From an uncultured Steroidobacter sp. (GTDB lineage: Bacteria > Pseudomonadota > Gammaproteobacteria > Steroidobacterales > Steroidobacteraceae): a stretch of 64,000 bases of DNA. This document shows, one piece after another, positions 7,632-16,928 of this stretch (position 1 is its first letter; every line of letters starts with the position of its first letter). The notes below the pieces were generated by a model, which was not told the origin of the DNA, ran no database searches, and saw nothing but the letters and a program-made list of their open reading frames with translations. The translations under genes were made by a program, and so were the position numbers. The stretch lies in assembly GCA_938008435.1 (NCBI GenBank), contig CALLKK010000008.1, positions 124,001-188,000 on the forward strand. Reading direction: 5' to 3'.

Positions 7632-10106
7632 GTGGAGCGATGGCGCGTTCATAAATTCGGCGGGTCCAGCGTAGCGGACGCGGCATGCATGGAGCGGGTC
7701 GCGCGCATTCTCGAGGCCGATCCGCATCCGAAGCTCGGGGTCGTACTGTCCGCCTGCCGGGGCGTGACGGACGCATTGCTCGACCTCGTGAGCGCCGCGG
7801 AGCGCCAGGAGGATTCGCTCGAGCGTCGCCTCGAAGCGCTCGAAGCGCGTCATCGCACGATTGCCGAGACCCTCCTGACCGAACAGTCGCGGACCGAATA
7901 CCTCTCGCGTTTCGCGCAGGACTGCCGCGACATCCTCGGCATCCTGCAGACGGTGCGCCTCATTCGCACGGCCTCGCAGGCGGTGCGCGATCTCGTCGCC
8001 GGCTACGGCGAGATCTGGTCGACGCGTCTTTTCAGCGAGTACCTGCGCAGCCGCGGCCGCCGGCCCGGCACCGTGCAATGGCTCGATGCGCGCGAAGTCG
8101 TCTGCGTCGAGTGGGGACCGCTCGGGCCCGCCGTGCAGTGGGAAGCGTCGCATGCGAATGCCGCGCGCCTCGTGCCGAAAGAACCGGCCACGCTCATCAT
8201 CACGGGTTTCATCGCGCGCGACCCGAAGGGTTTGCAGACCACGCTCGGCCGCAACGGCAGCGATTTCTCGGCATCGATCTTCGGTGCGCTGCTCGATGCG
8301 AGCGAGATCTATATCTGGACGGATGTCGACGGCGTATTGAGCGCCGATCCGCGGCTCGTGCCCGATGCGAAGGTGATCGACTCGCTGTCCTACAGCGAGG
8401 CGATGGAGCTCGCGTATTTCGGCGCCAAGGTCATTCATCCGCAGACGATGGCGCCGGCCGTCAAGAAGGGCATCCCGATCTGGATCAAGAACACCTTCGC
8501 GCCGGACAAGCCGGGTACGATCATTTGCGAGACGCCGACCTCGCAGCTGCCCGTCAAAGGCATCACCTCGATCGATCGCGTGGCGCTCGTCAACGTCGAG
8601 GGCGCCGGCATGATCGGCGTGCCGGGCACGGCGCATCGTCTGTTCGGTGCGCTGCGCGAGCACGGCATCTCCGTGATCCTGATTTCCCAGGGCAGCTCCG
8701 AACATTCGATCTGCTTTGCCATCCCGGCGCAGGAAGCCGCGCGCGCGGAACAGGTCGTGCGGCAAGCCTTCGATCGCGAGCTGCGCGAAGGTCAGATTCA
8801 AAGCGTCGACGTCGATCCGGGTTGCAGCATCCTTGCGGCCGTCGGCGACGGCATGGCCGGTGCGCACGGTGTCGCAGCGAAGGTGTTCGGCGCGCTCGGC
8901 GCTGCGGCGGTGAGCGTGCGTGCGATCGCGCAAGGCGCGTCCGAGCGCAATATCTCGGTCGTCATCGACAGCAAGCAGGCCTCGCGCGCGCTGCGCGCCG
9001 TGCACTCGAGCTTCTATCTTTCGCCGCACACGATCTCGATCGGCCTCATCGGTCCGGGCGTCGTCGGCGGCGTGCTGCTCGATCAGCTCGCCAAGCAGAC
9101 CGAGCGGCTTTCGCGCGAGCTCAAGGTCGATCTGCGCGTGCGCGGCATCATGAGCTCGAAGCAGATGCATCTGGCGAGCTCGGCGATCGACCTTGCCAAC
9201 TGGCGCGAGACGTTCAAGGCCGACAGCGAGCCGGCGGATCTCGCCAAGTTCGCACAGCACGTGCATGCGGATCATCTGCCGCACGCGATCATCATCGATT
9301 GCTCCTCGAGTGCCGAGGTGGCGGCGCGCTATCCGGCGTGGCTCGCAAGCGGCATTCACATCGTCACGCCGAACAAGAAGGCCAACAGCGCCGATCTGGA
9401 GTTCTACGCACGCTTGCACGAAGCGCGGCGACAGGGCGGGGCGCATTACCTCTACGAAGCGACCGTCGGCGCGGGTCTGCCGATCATTCAAACGCTGCGC
9501 GATCTGCGCGAGACGGGCGATGAGATCCGTCGCATCGAAGGCATTCTCTCGGGCACGCTTGCTTATCTCTTCAACGTCTGGGACGGCAGCGAGCCGTTCT
9601 CGCACGTCGTGCGTGCGGCGAAGGCCAAGGGCTATACCGAGCCCGATCCGCGCGACGATCTGTCCGGCATGGACTTCGCGCGCAAGCTGATCATCCTCGG
9701 GCGCGAAATGGGGCTGCGGCTCGAGCTGAGCGATGTCGAGCTCGAGAGCCTGGTGCCGCCGGCGCTCGCCAACTGCTCGCCGCAGGAATTCCTCGATCGA
9801 CTGCACGAGTTCGATGCGCCGATGGCGGCGCGGCTCGAAGCCGCGCGCACCCGTAACCGCGTCCTGCGCTATGTCGGCTCGCTCGATGCAGCGACGGGCA
9901 AGGCGACGGTCGGGCTCGTCGAGCTCGAGCGTTCCCACACATTTGCGAACATCAATCTGACCGACAACGTCGTGCGGTTCATCACGCAGCGCTACAACCA
10001 GAATCCGCTCGTCGTCCAAGGTCCGGGTGCGGGACCTGAGGTCACCGCCGGCGGGGTGTTCGCCGATCTGCTGCGCGTCTGCGCGTACCTTGGTGCGAAA
10101 CTTTGA
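7632..10106 (+). CDS. thrA: Bifunctional aspartokinase / homoserine dehydrogenase
   Basis: This enzyme catalyses the first and third steps from aspartate to threonine. The aspartokinase domain opens with VHKFGGSSVADA and spans about residues 5-300. Paired ACT regulatory domains (about 315-465) usually bind threonine. The homoserine dehydrogenase domain starts with the NAD(P) loop IGLIGPGVVGG and continues to residue 824, including VTPNKKANS and the substrate-site segment GILSGTLAYLF. The start is a GTG at 7632; an in-frame TGA at 7626 excludes anything earlier. Its 824 residues match fused ThrA/MetL proteins. Its place directly before thrB and thrC makes ThrA the right assignment. Confidence 0.96.
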   Translation: MERWRVHKFGGSSVADAACMERVARILEADPHPKLGVVLSACRGVTDALLDLVSAAERQEDSLERRLEALEARHRTIAETLLTEQSRTEYLSRFAQDCRDILGILQTVRLIRTASQAVRDLVAGYGEIWSTRLFSEYLRSRGRRPGTVQWLDAREVVCVEWGPLGPAVQWEASHANAARLVPKEPATLIITGFIARDPKGLQTTLGRNGSDFSASIFGALLDASEIYIWTDVDGVLSADPRLVPDAKVIDSLSYSEAMELAYFGAKVIHPQTMAPAVKKGIPIWIKNTFAPDKPGTIICETPTSQLPVKGITSIDRVALVNVEGAGMIGVPGTAHRLFGALREHGISVILISQGSSEHSICFAIPAQEAARAEQVVRQAFDRELREGQIQSVDVDPGCSILAAVGDGMAGAHGVAAKVFGALGAAAVSVRAIAQGASERNISVVIDSKQASRALRAVHSSFYLSPHTISIGLIGPGVVGGVLLDQLAKQTERLSRELKVDLRVRGIMSSKQMHLASSAIDLANWRETFKADSEPADLAKFAQHVHADHLPHAIIIDCSSSAEVAARYPAWLASGIHIVTPNKKANSADLEFYARLHEARRQGGAHYLYEATVGAGLPIIQTLRDLRETGDEIRRIEGILSGTLAYLFNVWDGSEPFSHVVRAAKAKGYTEPDPRDDLSGMDFARKLIILGREMGLRLELSDVELESLVPPALANCSPQEFLDRLHEFDAPMAARLEAARTRNRVLRYVGSLDAATGKATVGLVELERSHTFANINLTDNVVRFITQRYNQNPLVVQGPGAGPEVTAGGVFADLLRVCAYLGAKL

Positions 10107-10108
10107 GC

Positions 10109-11038
10109 ATGCGTGAGATAGCTACCGCCTTTGCGCCGGCGAGCGTCGGCAATGTCGCCGTCGGCTTCGATGTGCTCGGCCACAGCTTTCAGGCGATCGG
10201 GGATCGCGTGACGGCGCGGCGTATCCCGGAACGCACGGTGCGGATCCGTTCGATCACGGGCGCCAATGCGCCGCTGCCGACGGAAGCCGAGCGCAATACC
10301 GCCGGCATGGCGGTGTTGAGCATGGTGCGCGATCTCGGGCTCGACTTCGGCGTCGAGCTCGACATCGAAAAGGGCATTCCGCTCGGCTCGGGTCTCGGCG
10401 GCTCTGCTGCTTCGGCAGTGGCCGGCGTCGTCGCCGCCAACGCGCTGCTCGCCACGCCGCTCGACAAACTGGGCCTGCTCAAGTTCGCGATGCAGGGCGA
10501 GGCGGTCGCGAGCGGCTCGGTGCACGTCGACAACATCGCGCCGTCGCTGTTCGGCGGCCTCGTGCTCACGGTCGGCATCGACAATCCGAACGTCAAGCAG
10601 ATTCCCGTGCCGGCGACGGTGCGCTGCGTCCTCGTGCATCCGCACATGGTTCTCTCGACGCGCCAGGCGCGCGAGATCCTCAAGCGCTCCATCGATCTGT
10701 CCGACGTGATCTGGCAATCGGCGAATCTCGCCGGCTTCCTCACGGGATGCTTCACCTCGGACCTTCAGCTCATTCGCGAATCGCTCGAGGACGTCATCAT
10801 CGAGCCGCAGCGCAAAGTGCTGATTCCCGGTTTTCAGGACGTCAAGGACGGCGCCATGCGCAACGGTGCGCTCGGCTGCTCGATTTCCGGAGCCGGCCCG
10901 ACGGTGTTCGCGTGGTGCGAAGAGCAGCACGCCGAGCGCATTCGCGACGCGATGGTGCAAGGCTTCGCGGCGCACGGGTTGGCCAGCGACGCTTGGATTT
11001 CCACGTTGGACCCGGCCGGCGCGCGCGTCGTCGACTGA
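10109..11038 (+). CDS. thrB: Homoserine kinase
   Basis: ThrB is a GHMP-family kinase that phosphorylates homoserine on the way to threonine. The nucleotide-binding motif IPLGSGLGGSAASAVAG is intact near residue 90. The family N-terminus APASVGNVAVGFDVLG is clear, as is the C-terminal GCSISGAGPTVFAW glycine-rich motif. The ATG at 10109 lies two bases after the thrA stop. A TTG at 10103 overlapping that stop would add two residues and cannot be excluded. The tight spacing indicates translational coupling with thrA. Length is about 309 residues, normal for the family. Confidence 0.96.
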   Translation: MREIATAFAPASVGNVAVGFDVLGHSFQAIGDRVTARRIPERTVRIRSITGANAPLPTEAERNTAGMAVLSMVRDLGLDFGVELDIEKGIPLGSGLGGSAASAVAGVVAANALLATPLDKLGLLKFAMQGEAVASGSVHVDNIAPSLFGGLVLTVGIDNPNVKQIPVPATVRCVLVHPHMVLSTRQAREILKRSIDLSDVIWQSANLAGFLTGCFTSDLQLIRESLEDVIIEPQRKVLIPGFQDVKDGAMRNGALGCSISGAGPTVFAWCEEQHAERIRDAMVQGFAAHGLASDAWISTLDPAGARVVD

Positions 11039-11062
11039 TCGTTTCGCTCGTTTCGATTCCCT

Positions 11063-12367
11063 ATGCTCCATTACGTCAGTACTCGTAACCCCGATCTCAA
11101 GGTGTCGCTCGGCGAAGCGATCGCGAACGGCATTGCGCCCGACGGGGGGCTCTACATCCCAGAGCACTTTCCGCATTTCACTTGCCGGCAGTTCGACGGC
11201 GACGTCGAGTTGCCTGAGATCGGCGCGAAGTTGCTGGCTCCGTTCGCCGAGGGCGATCAGCTTGCGGCCGAGCTGCCCGAGATCTGCCGCGAAGCGTTCA
11301 ACTTCCCGGCGCCGCTGGTCGCACTCGACAAGGCCCCTGCGCCGGCGTCGGTGCTCGAGCTCTTCCACGGGCCGACCTCGGCCTTCAAGGATTTCGGCGC
11401 GCGTTTCCTGGCCGCTTCGCTCGAGCGGTTGCGCCGTTCGGCGCCGAAGAAGCTGACCATTCTTGTCGCGACCTCGGGCGATACGGGCGCTGCCGTGGCT
11501 GCGGCCTTCCACAATCGTCCGTGGGTCGAGGTCGTGGTGCTCTACCCGAAGGGGCTCGTCTCGCAGCGTCAGGCGCATCAGCTCGCGTGCTGGGGCGGCA
11601 ACGTGCGCACGTTCGCGGTGCGCGGCACGTTCGACGACTGCCAGCGCATGGTGAAGGAAGCCTTCCTCGATCCGTCGCTCGCGCAGACGCATCAGCTCTC
11701 GTCCGCCAACAGCATCAATGTCGGCCGTCTGTTGCCGCAGATGGTCTATTACGCCAAGGCGAGTCTCGAGCTGTGGCGCGAAACCGGACGCCGACCGAAC
11801 TTCATCATTCCGACCGGCAACCTCGGCAATGCGCTGGCGTGCATCTGGGCGCGGCACGTGGGTCTGCCGATCGGCGAGATCGTGCTGGCCACGAACGCCA
11901 ATCAGACGATCACGGATTTCCTGCGCACGGGCGATTGGCAGCCGCGCCAGAGCGTGCCGACGCTCGCCTCCGCGATGGACGTGGGTAATCCGAGCAATAT
12001 GGAGCGGCTGCGCTCGCTGCACCCCGACTTCGACGAGCTGCAGACGCAGATCGGCGCATCGAGCGTCGATGACATCGAGATCCGCGCCACGATTCGGCGC
12101 GATTCGCACGAGCTCGACCAGTTGTGGTGCCCGCATACCGCGACGGCCGCCAAGGTGTTCCGCCGCTTGCTCGCCCGCGGTGCACGCGGTCATTGGGTGA
12201 TCGTCTCGACGGCGCATCCGGCGAAGTTCAACGACATCGTCGAGGCGCAGACGGGCCGCGAGGTGCCGCTGCCGCCGGCGCTGGCGGAGCTGTTGGCGCG
12301 GCCGCGCCAGGAAAAGGAACTCGACGCATCGCTCGATGCGTTACGGGCGGAACTGCAGAATAGCTGA
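11063..12367 (+). CDS. thrC: Threonine synthase
   Basis: ThrC is a PLP enzyme that converts O-phosphohomoserine to threonine. The PLP lysine is in HGPTSAFKDFGARF. The phosphate-binding ATSGDTGAAV and the substrate loop SANSINVGRLLPQ are both present. Its 434 residues correspond to the longer E. coli-type subfamily, whose N-terminus MLHYVSTRNP is also recognisable. It lies 24 bases after thrB and completes thrABC, so the operon can convert aspartyl phosphate pathway intermediates to threonine. asd is not in the window. Confidence 0.97.
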   Translation: MLHYVSTRNPDLKVSLGEAIANGIAPDGGLYIPEHFPHFTCRQFDGDVELPEIGAKLLAPFAEGDQLAAELPEICREAFNFPAPLVALDKAPAPASVLELFHGPTSAFKDFGARFLAASLERLRRSAPKKLTILVATSGDTGAAVAAAFHNRPWVEVVVLYPKGLVSQRQAHQLACWGGNVRTFAVRGTFDDCQRMVKEAFLDPSLAQTHQLSSANSINVGRLLPQMVYYAKASLELWRETGRRPNFIIPTGNLGNALACIWARHVGLPIGEIVLATNANQTITDFLRTGDWQPRQSVPTLASAMDVGNPSNMERLRSLHPDFDELQTQIGASSVDDIEIRATIRRDSHELDQLWCPHTATAAKVFRRLLARGARGHWVIVSTAHPAKFNDIVEAQTGREVPLPPALAELLARPRQEKELDASLDALRAELQNS

Positions 12368-12387
12368 GGCGCGCTTTGTCGCAGTCC

Positions 12388-12966
12388 ATGCCTATCCACG
12401 TGCCGATCTGGGCGTATTTCGCGGCGGCCGGATTGGTCGTCGCGGCGCTGGCCGTCTGGTGTTACCTGTTGTGGCGCCGGTACCGCGAGCGCAAGCAGAC
12501 GCAGGCGACCATCGCGAGCATCGCCTATGAGATGCTCCGGGACGTGCTGATCCCGAACGGCAACGGCGGGCACATTCACGTCCATTACCTGCTGCTCACG
12601 CAGCGCGGTCTGCTCGTCGCGGACGTGCTCGACATGCCGGGCGCGATCTTCGGCGGCGAGCAGATGATCGAGTGGACCGCGATCGGCAAGAAGCGCCGCT
12701 ACACCTTCCCGAATCCGCTGCACGCGCTCTACGACCGCATGGCGGCGGTGCGGCTGCTCACCGGCGACGTGCCCGTCGAGGGGCGGATCGTCTTCACCAT
12801 GAAGAGCGAGTTCCCGAAGGGCAGGCCGCGCAATGTGATGCGCATCGACGATCTGATCCGCGAATTCCCGCCGGTCGACAACGTGCGCGGCAACGTCACC
12901 GCCGCATTCAGCGACGTCTGGGCGAACGTCAAGAAGAACGCCGAGCCGAATCCGCTGGCTGCGTGA
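12388..12966 (+). CDS. Membrane-anchored NERD-like domain protein
   Basis: The function is not established. From the ATG at 12388 (MPIHVPIW) residues about 4-30 form one transmembrane helix, followed by a basic WRRYRERK stop-transfer segment. Residues about 40-110 resemble the NERD (nuclease-related) domain: VLIPNGNGGHIHVHYLLLTQRGLLVADV, then GEQMIEWTAIGKKRRYTFPNPLHALYDRMAAV. The usual catalytic Asp/Glu-x-Lys residues are not obvious, so nuclease activity is doubtful. A TTG at 12376 would add four residues. It lies about 20 bases after thrC and is probably read through from it. Similar proteins may exist next to thrC elsewhere, which would need a search. Confidence 0.6.
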   Translation: MPIHVPIWAYFAAAGLVVAALAVWCYLLWRRYRERKQTQATIASIAYEMLRDVLIPNGNGGHIHVHYLLLTQRGLLVADVLDMPGAIFGGEQMIEWTAIGKKRRYTFPNPLHALYDRMAAVRLLTGDVPVEGRIVFTMKSEFPKGRPRNVMRIDDLIREFPPVDNVRGNVTAAFSDVWANVKKNAEPNPLAA

Positions 12967-12970
12967 GGGT

Positions 12971-12995
12971 GCGACAACGCTCGAGGCGCTGTCGC
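12971..12995. terminator. Hairpin between convergent genes
   Basis: GCGACA (12971-12976) pairs with TGTCGC (12990-12995). After a one-base mismatch, CGC (12978-12980) pairs with GCG (12986-12988) around a 5-base loop. It lies between the ends of the NERD-like gene and the M20 peptidase gene. There is no T tract, so it would be an imperfect bidirectional terminator. Confidence 0.4.
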
Positions 12996-13006
12996 CGATC
13001 GTGCCG

Positions 13007-14422
13007 TTACTTCCTGGCGCGCTGCGCGTGCGCAGCGATCACTTCCGCGACGCAGGCGGTGACGCGCTTGCCTGTTTCGATGTCGAGAAACTCGTTCGGG
13101 CCGTGCGCATTCGAGTGCGGTCCGAGCACGCCGGTGACGAGGAACTGCGTGCGCGGGAATTTCGCGCTCAGCATTCCCATGAAGGGAATCGTGCCGCCCA
13201 CGCCCATGTACATCGCCTCGCGGCCGAAGAAGTGCTGCGATGAGCTTTGAATTGCATCCGCGAGCCACGGCTCGGTACGCGGCGCGTCCCAGCCGCCCAT
13301 CGCAGAGGTGACCTCGAACGAAACTTTTGCGCCGTAGGGCGGATCGCGCTCGAGCGTTTCCTTGACGGCGCCAGCGGCACGATCGGCATCGACGCCGGGC
13401 GGCAAGCGGAACGAGAGCTTGAGCGCCGTGAAGGGGCGCAGGACATTGCCGGCGTCCGCGAGCGAAGGCAGGCCGTCGGCCCCCGTGATCGAGAGCGTCG
13501 GCGCCCACGTGCTGTCGATGAGCAGCTGCGCAGGATCGTCCGAGGTCGGGCGCATGCCGTCGACGAGCGGCAGCTTTTCATAGACGCTCGCGCCGAGCGC
13601 ACGTGCTGCAGCGTGCGCTTGCTCGATGCGCTCCTGCGGGATCTGCGCGTGCAGCGCATCGAGCTTCAACCGACCCGTGACGGGATCCTCGATTCGATCG
13701 AGCAACGCGCGTATGACGCGAAAGCTCGATGCGACGATGCCGCTCGCCATGCCGGAGTGGACGCCTTCCTTCAGCACATCGACTCTGAGCGTGCCGAGCA
13801 GATTGCCGCGCAACGAGCTCGTCACCCAGAACTGGTCGTAATTGCCGCATTCGGCGTCGAGGCACACGACCAGCGAGGGCTCGCCGATGCGCGGCGCGAG
13901 CGCATCGATGTATGCCGGCAGATCGGGGCTGCCGCTTTCTTCGCTCGCCTCGATGAGGATCACGCAACGGGCGTGCGGAATGCCTTGGGCTGCGAGCGCG
14001 CGCAAGGCGACGAGCGAGCCGAATACGGCATAGCCGTCGTCGGCGCCGCCGCGGCCGTACAAGCGACCGTCGCGCAGCACCGGCGTCCACGGCGACAGTC
14101 CCGGCGACCAGCCGCTGAACTCGGGCTGCTTGTCCATGTGACCGTAGAGGAGCACCGTGTCGCCGCCGCGGCCCGGCACTTCGATGAAGAGCACGGGCGT
14201 GCGATTCGGCAGACGAACGATTTCGACGGTCATTCCCGGCAGCGCGTGCGCGCGACACCACTCTTCGAGCAGGCGCGCTGCGCGATCCATGTGTCCGTGC
14301 TCGGCCCATTGCGGATCGAAATGCGCGGACTTGTTCGGAATGCGGATGTAATCGCACAAGGTCGGGACGACCGAGCGCTCCCATTCATCGACGATGAAAT
14401 CGCGCAGACGCTCAATGTTCAT
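13007..14422 (-). CDS. M20-family zinc dipeptidase/aminoacylase
   Basis: This is a cytosolic metallopeptidase of the M20/M25/M40 family. H95 and D97 in LLYGHMDKQPE, D128 in RGGADDG, and E161-E162 in IEASEESGS are the conserved zinc ligands and catalytic glutamate. The dimerisation domain occupies the middle third. The 471 residues suit the dipeptidase (PepV/carnosinase-like) branch. Exact substrates cannot be read from sequence. Its ATG overlaps the tatD stop by four bases (ATGA), so the two genes are translationally coupled on the minus strand. Confidence 0.85.
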   Translation of the reverse strand: MNIERLRDFIVDEWERSVVPTLCDYIRIPNKSAHFDPQWAEHGHMDRAARLLEEWCRAHALPGMTVEIVRLPNRTPVLFIEVPGRGGDTVLLYGHMDKQPEFSGWSPGLSPWTPVLRDGRLYGRGGADDGYAVFGSLVALRALAAQGIPHARCVILIEASEESGSPDLPAYIDALAPRIGEPSLVVCLDAECGNYDQFWVTSSLRGNLLGTLRVDVLKEGVHSGMASGIVASSFRVIRALLDRIEDPVTGRLKLDALHAQIPQERIEQAHAAARALGASVYEKLPLVDGMRPTSDDPAQLLIDSTWAPTLSITGADGLPSLADAGNVLRPFTALKLSFRLPPGVDADRAAGAVKETLERDPPYGAKVSFEVTSAMGGWDAPRTEPWLADAIQSSSQHFFGREAMYMGVGGTIPFMGMLSAKFPRTQFLVTGVLGPHSNAHGPNEFLDIETGKRVTACVAEVIAAHAQRARK

Positions 14423-15270
14423 GCGGGTACGACCTGTGAGTGCCAGGAGAAGAGCTCGAGGGCGTTACGCGTCGTGATCGCGCCGAGTTCCTCGGGATCC
14501 TCGCCGCGCGCCGCGGCGATGGCGCGCAGCACATGAGGCAGATACATGGGTTCGTTACGGCGCGATGCGGGCTTCGGGTCGAGATCGCGCGGCAGGAGAT
14601 AGGGACCGTCCGTTTCGACCAGCAGCCGCTCGCGCGGAATGTGCCGCACGACCTCGCGCAGGTGCAGCCCGCGCCGCTCGTCGCAGATCCAGCCCGTGAT
14701 GCCGATATAGAGCCCGAGATCGAGATAGGCGCGCATCTCCTCGAGCCCGGCGGTGAAGCAATGAGCCACGCCGCCGACGAGGCGCGGACGATAATCGCGC
14801 AGAATCGCCAAGAAATCCTCGTGCGCGTCGCGCTGGTGCAGGAAGACGGGTTTGCCGACTTCGACGGCGAGCTCGAGCTGCTTGCGGAAGGCAGCTTGCT
14901 GCGCCGCCGGCGGCGAGAAATTGCGGAAGTAATCGAGCCCGCATTCGCCGACCGCGACCACTTCGTCGCCGCGGGCGAGCTGCGCGAGCTCAACCGCCAG
15001 GGATTCGTCGAGCTCGGTCGCGTGATGCGGATGAACGCCGGCCGTACAGCGGAATCGCTCGGGCTGCTCGCGCACGAGATCGATCGCACGGATCGTACTC
15101 TCGCGCGAGCTGCCGGTGATGACCATGCGCGTGACGCCCGCGGCCACGGCGCGCGCGATGACTGCGGAGCGATCGTGGTCGTAGCTGTCGTGGGCGAGGT
15201 TGATGCCGATGTCGACGAGGGGCGCTCGGCTGGGAGCGATGATCGAGTGGAGCATTGCGGTGTTGGCCAT
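14419..15270 (-). CDS. tatD: TatD, metal-dependent 3'-5' DNase/RNase
   Basis: TatD is an amidohydrolase-fold exonuclease implicated in DNA repair and RNA quality control. The sequence follows E. coli TatD closely: DIGINLAHDSYDHDR, TAGVHPHHA, GECGLDYFRNFS, AHCFTAGLEEM, GITGWICDERRGL and ETDGPYLLPRDL, with His, Glu and Asp metal ligands in these blocks. This is TatD proper rather than the YcfH/YjjV paralogues, since the N-terminal HxH is replaced by DIGxN. I chose the ATG at 15270 (MANTAM); an ATG at 15255 is equally possible, and the frame is open further upstream. No tatABC genes are nearby. Confidence 0.92.
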   Translation of the reverse strand: MANTAMLHSIIAPSRAPLVDIGINLAHDSYDHDRSAVIARAVAAGVTRMVITGSSRESTIRAIDLVREQPERFRCTAGVHPHHATELDESLAVELAQLARGDEVVAVGECGLDYFRNFSPPAAQQAAFRKQLELAVEVGKPVFLHQRDAHEDFLAILRDYRPRLVGGVAHCFTAGLEEMRAYLDLGLYIGITGWICDERRGLHLREVVRHIPRERLLVETDGPYLLPRDLDPKPASRRNEPMYLPHVLRAIAAARGEDPEELGAITTRNALELFSWHSQVVPA

Positions 15271-15328
15271 GTGGAACGTTCGCTCGCGCAGCTTTGAAGC
15301 ACGTTTGGGACGCGCTATCGTTCGAAAT

Positions 15329-16126
15329 ATGGATTGTAGTGCAACTGGCTTTTTGAGCGCCGTGTGGCGGGTCGCGGCGCTTGCGAGTCTTTTCGCCGGG
15401 TCCGCTCTCGAAGCGCATGCCGCCACGGTCGCCGAGCTGGCCGATGCTCAAGCCCGCGTTCAGTACGCATTCCTCACCGCCGACGCGCGCGCGTTGGAAG
15501 GTGTGCTCGCCGAGATCGCGCAATACGACACCGACGCGCGCTGGCAGGCGACGAAGTCCTATCAGCTGGCGCACGGGTATTGGAAGCTCGCGCAAGTCTA
15601 TGCACGTCAGGCGCGCAACAATTCGGGGACGAAATCGGCGGCCAGCCTTGCGAGCGCGGCCGCCAAGCGCTGCGTCGAGCATGCGCGTGCGGCACGGGCG
15701 CACGATCCTCGACTGGCGGAAGCCTTCGCGCTCGAAGCAGTGTGCGACGGCATGCCGCGTGCCTACTTGGCGGCCGAAGGCCTGACGGGTTCGTGTGCAC
15801 GCAGCAAGCCGCTGCGCGCCGCGCTCGATCTGGAGCCGAACAATCCGCGTATCCGGCTCATCGAGGCCATGTGCGCAGGCGCGGGCGATGCCTCGGTCGT
15901 GGCACGCTGGCAGCGCGTGGTGGCGGCCTTCGCGGCGGCGCCGCCGGCCTTGGCGGGACAGCCCGATTGGGGCGAGCCCGAGGCGCTGGCGATGTTGGGC
16001 GCGCAGCTCATCCGGCAGGGCGATACGCTCGCCGCGCGCGACGCATTGGAACGCGCGTTGGTCCTCGCGCCGGACTATCATGCGGCCCGTGAGCTGCTCG
16101 AAGCCGTCTCGCAGCGAGCGCGTTGA
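15329..16126 (+). CDS. Exported helical-repeat (TPR-like) protein of unknown function
   Basis: I do not recognise a named family. The ATG at 15329 gives a good signal peptide (hydrophobic VAALASLFAGSALE, cleavage expected after EAHA near residue 25). The mature part of about 240 residues is almost entirely alpha-helical and Ala-rich. Tetratricopeptide-like pairs end in ALDLEPNNPRIRL and RALVLAPDYHAARELLE. Four cysteines in the mature part (RCVEH, AVCDG, GSCARS, AMCAG) could form disulfides in the periplasm. It starts 58 bases from the divergent tatD, and the YgjP-like gene begins immediately after its stop codon, so the two are coupled. Confidence 0.6.
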   Translation: MDCSATGFLSAVWRVAALASLFAGSALEAHAATVAELADAQARVQYAFLTADARALEGVLAEIAQYDTDARWQATKSYQLAHGYWKLAQVYARQARNNSGTKSAASLASAAAKRCVEHARAARAHDPRLAEAFALEAVCDGMPRAYLAAEGLTGSCARSKPLRAALDLEPNNPRIRLIEAMCAGAGDASVVARWQRVVAAFAAAPPALAGQPDWGEPEALAMLGAQLIRQGDTLAARDALERALVLAPDYHAARELLEAVSQRAR

Positions 16127-16882
16127 ATGTCCACCAGCACTCCTCAGCCGACGCAGTTGCAGCTATTCGAGGCGCGCGCGGCGAGCAATGCGTGGAACGT
16201 GCGCGTGAGCCGCCGCGCGCGGCGTCTGTCGGTGCGCGTCTATCCGGGCGGGCGCGTCGAAGTCGTGGTTCCGCCGGGTGCATCCGCCGCGACGGTGCAT
16301 CGATTCGTGCACGCGCATCGCGACTGGATCGATCAGCGGATTGCCGACTTCTCGGCAGCCGCGCCGCAGGCCGCCGAGCGCCGTCCTGAGCGCATCGACC
16401 TGCGCGCGATCGGCCGCACCTTCGAGCTGTCCTACGTGCCGTCGGGCGAGCGGACGATCACGGTGCGCACCGACGAGCGCGCCGACCGGCTGGTGCTCAC
16501 GGGTGCCGTCGACTCCGAACAGGCCGTCGCGCGTGCCCTGCAGTCTTGGCTTGCGCAGGTGGCGCGCAAGGAGCTTGCGCGCTTGCTCGCGCAGGTTGCG
16601 CAAGCGGGCGGCTTCCAGTTCGCGCGCGTGCAGGCCCGCCGTCAGCGCACGCGCTGGGGCAGCTGCTCGGCCACAGGCACCATCAGCCTCAACATGTGCC
16701 TGTTGTTCCTGGATCCCGCCGTGGTGCGCTATCTTCTGATTCACGAGCTTTGCCATACGCGCCACATGAATCACTCGGCTCGCTTCTGGGCGCTCGTCGA
16801 GACGCACGAGCCCGACTACAAGCGGCTCGATCGAGAGCTGCTGAAAGGCTGGCAAAGCGTACCGGGCTGGGTGTTCGCCTGA
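16127..16882 (+). CDS. YgjP-family (DUF45/WLM) zinc metallopeptidase-like protein
   Basis: The protein belongs to the YgjP/SprT-like M48-related group. The family signature TRWGSCSATGTISLN (about 176-190) is followed by HELCH at 206-210 and a third ligand candidate in the following MNHSARFW. E. coli YgjP has been reported as a UTP pyrophosphatase despite its peptidase-like motif, so the reaction here is uncertain. The 251 residues are typical, with a beta-rich N-terminal half. Its ATG directly abuts the stop of the exported TPR-like gene (TGAATG). Confidence 0.82.
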   Translation: MSTSTPQPTQLQLFEARAASNAWNVRVSRRARRLSVRVYPGGRVEVVVPPGASAATVHRFVHAHRDWIDQRIADFSAAAPQAAERRPERIDLRAIGRTFELSYVPSGERTITVRTDERADRLVLTGAVDSEQAVARALQSWLAQVARKELARLLAQVAQAGGFQFARVQARRQRTRWGSCSATGTISLNMCLLFLDPAVVRYLLIHELCHTRHMNHSARFWALVETHEPDYKRLDRELLKGWQSVPGWVFA

Positions 16883-16928
16883 GCGGTTTGAGGTATCGTG
16901 CGCCGTCCGGCGCAGCTGGCAGCTTCCT

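Noticed and set aside
7437..10019. Very long open frame (860 codons) antisense to thrA
   Set aside because: It is a mirror of thrA in GC-rich DNA. The translation is Arg/His/Asp/Ala-rich with no domain, while the plus strand encodes a complete conserved enzyme.
9992..12217. 741-codon antisense frame across thrB and thrC
   Set aside because: Same kind of codon-bias shadow; it crosses two real genes and has no recognisable motif.
14419..15426. Extended start of tatD at 15426
   Set aside because: The extra 52 residues are Arg/Ala-rich without family match and would overlap the divergent exported-protein gene.
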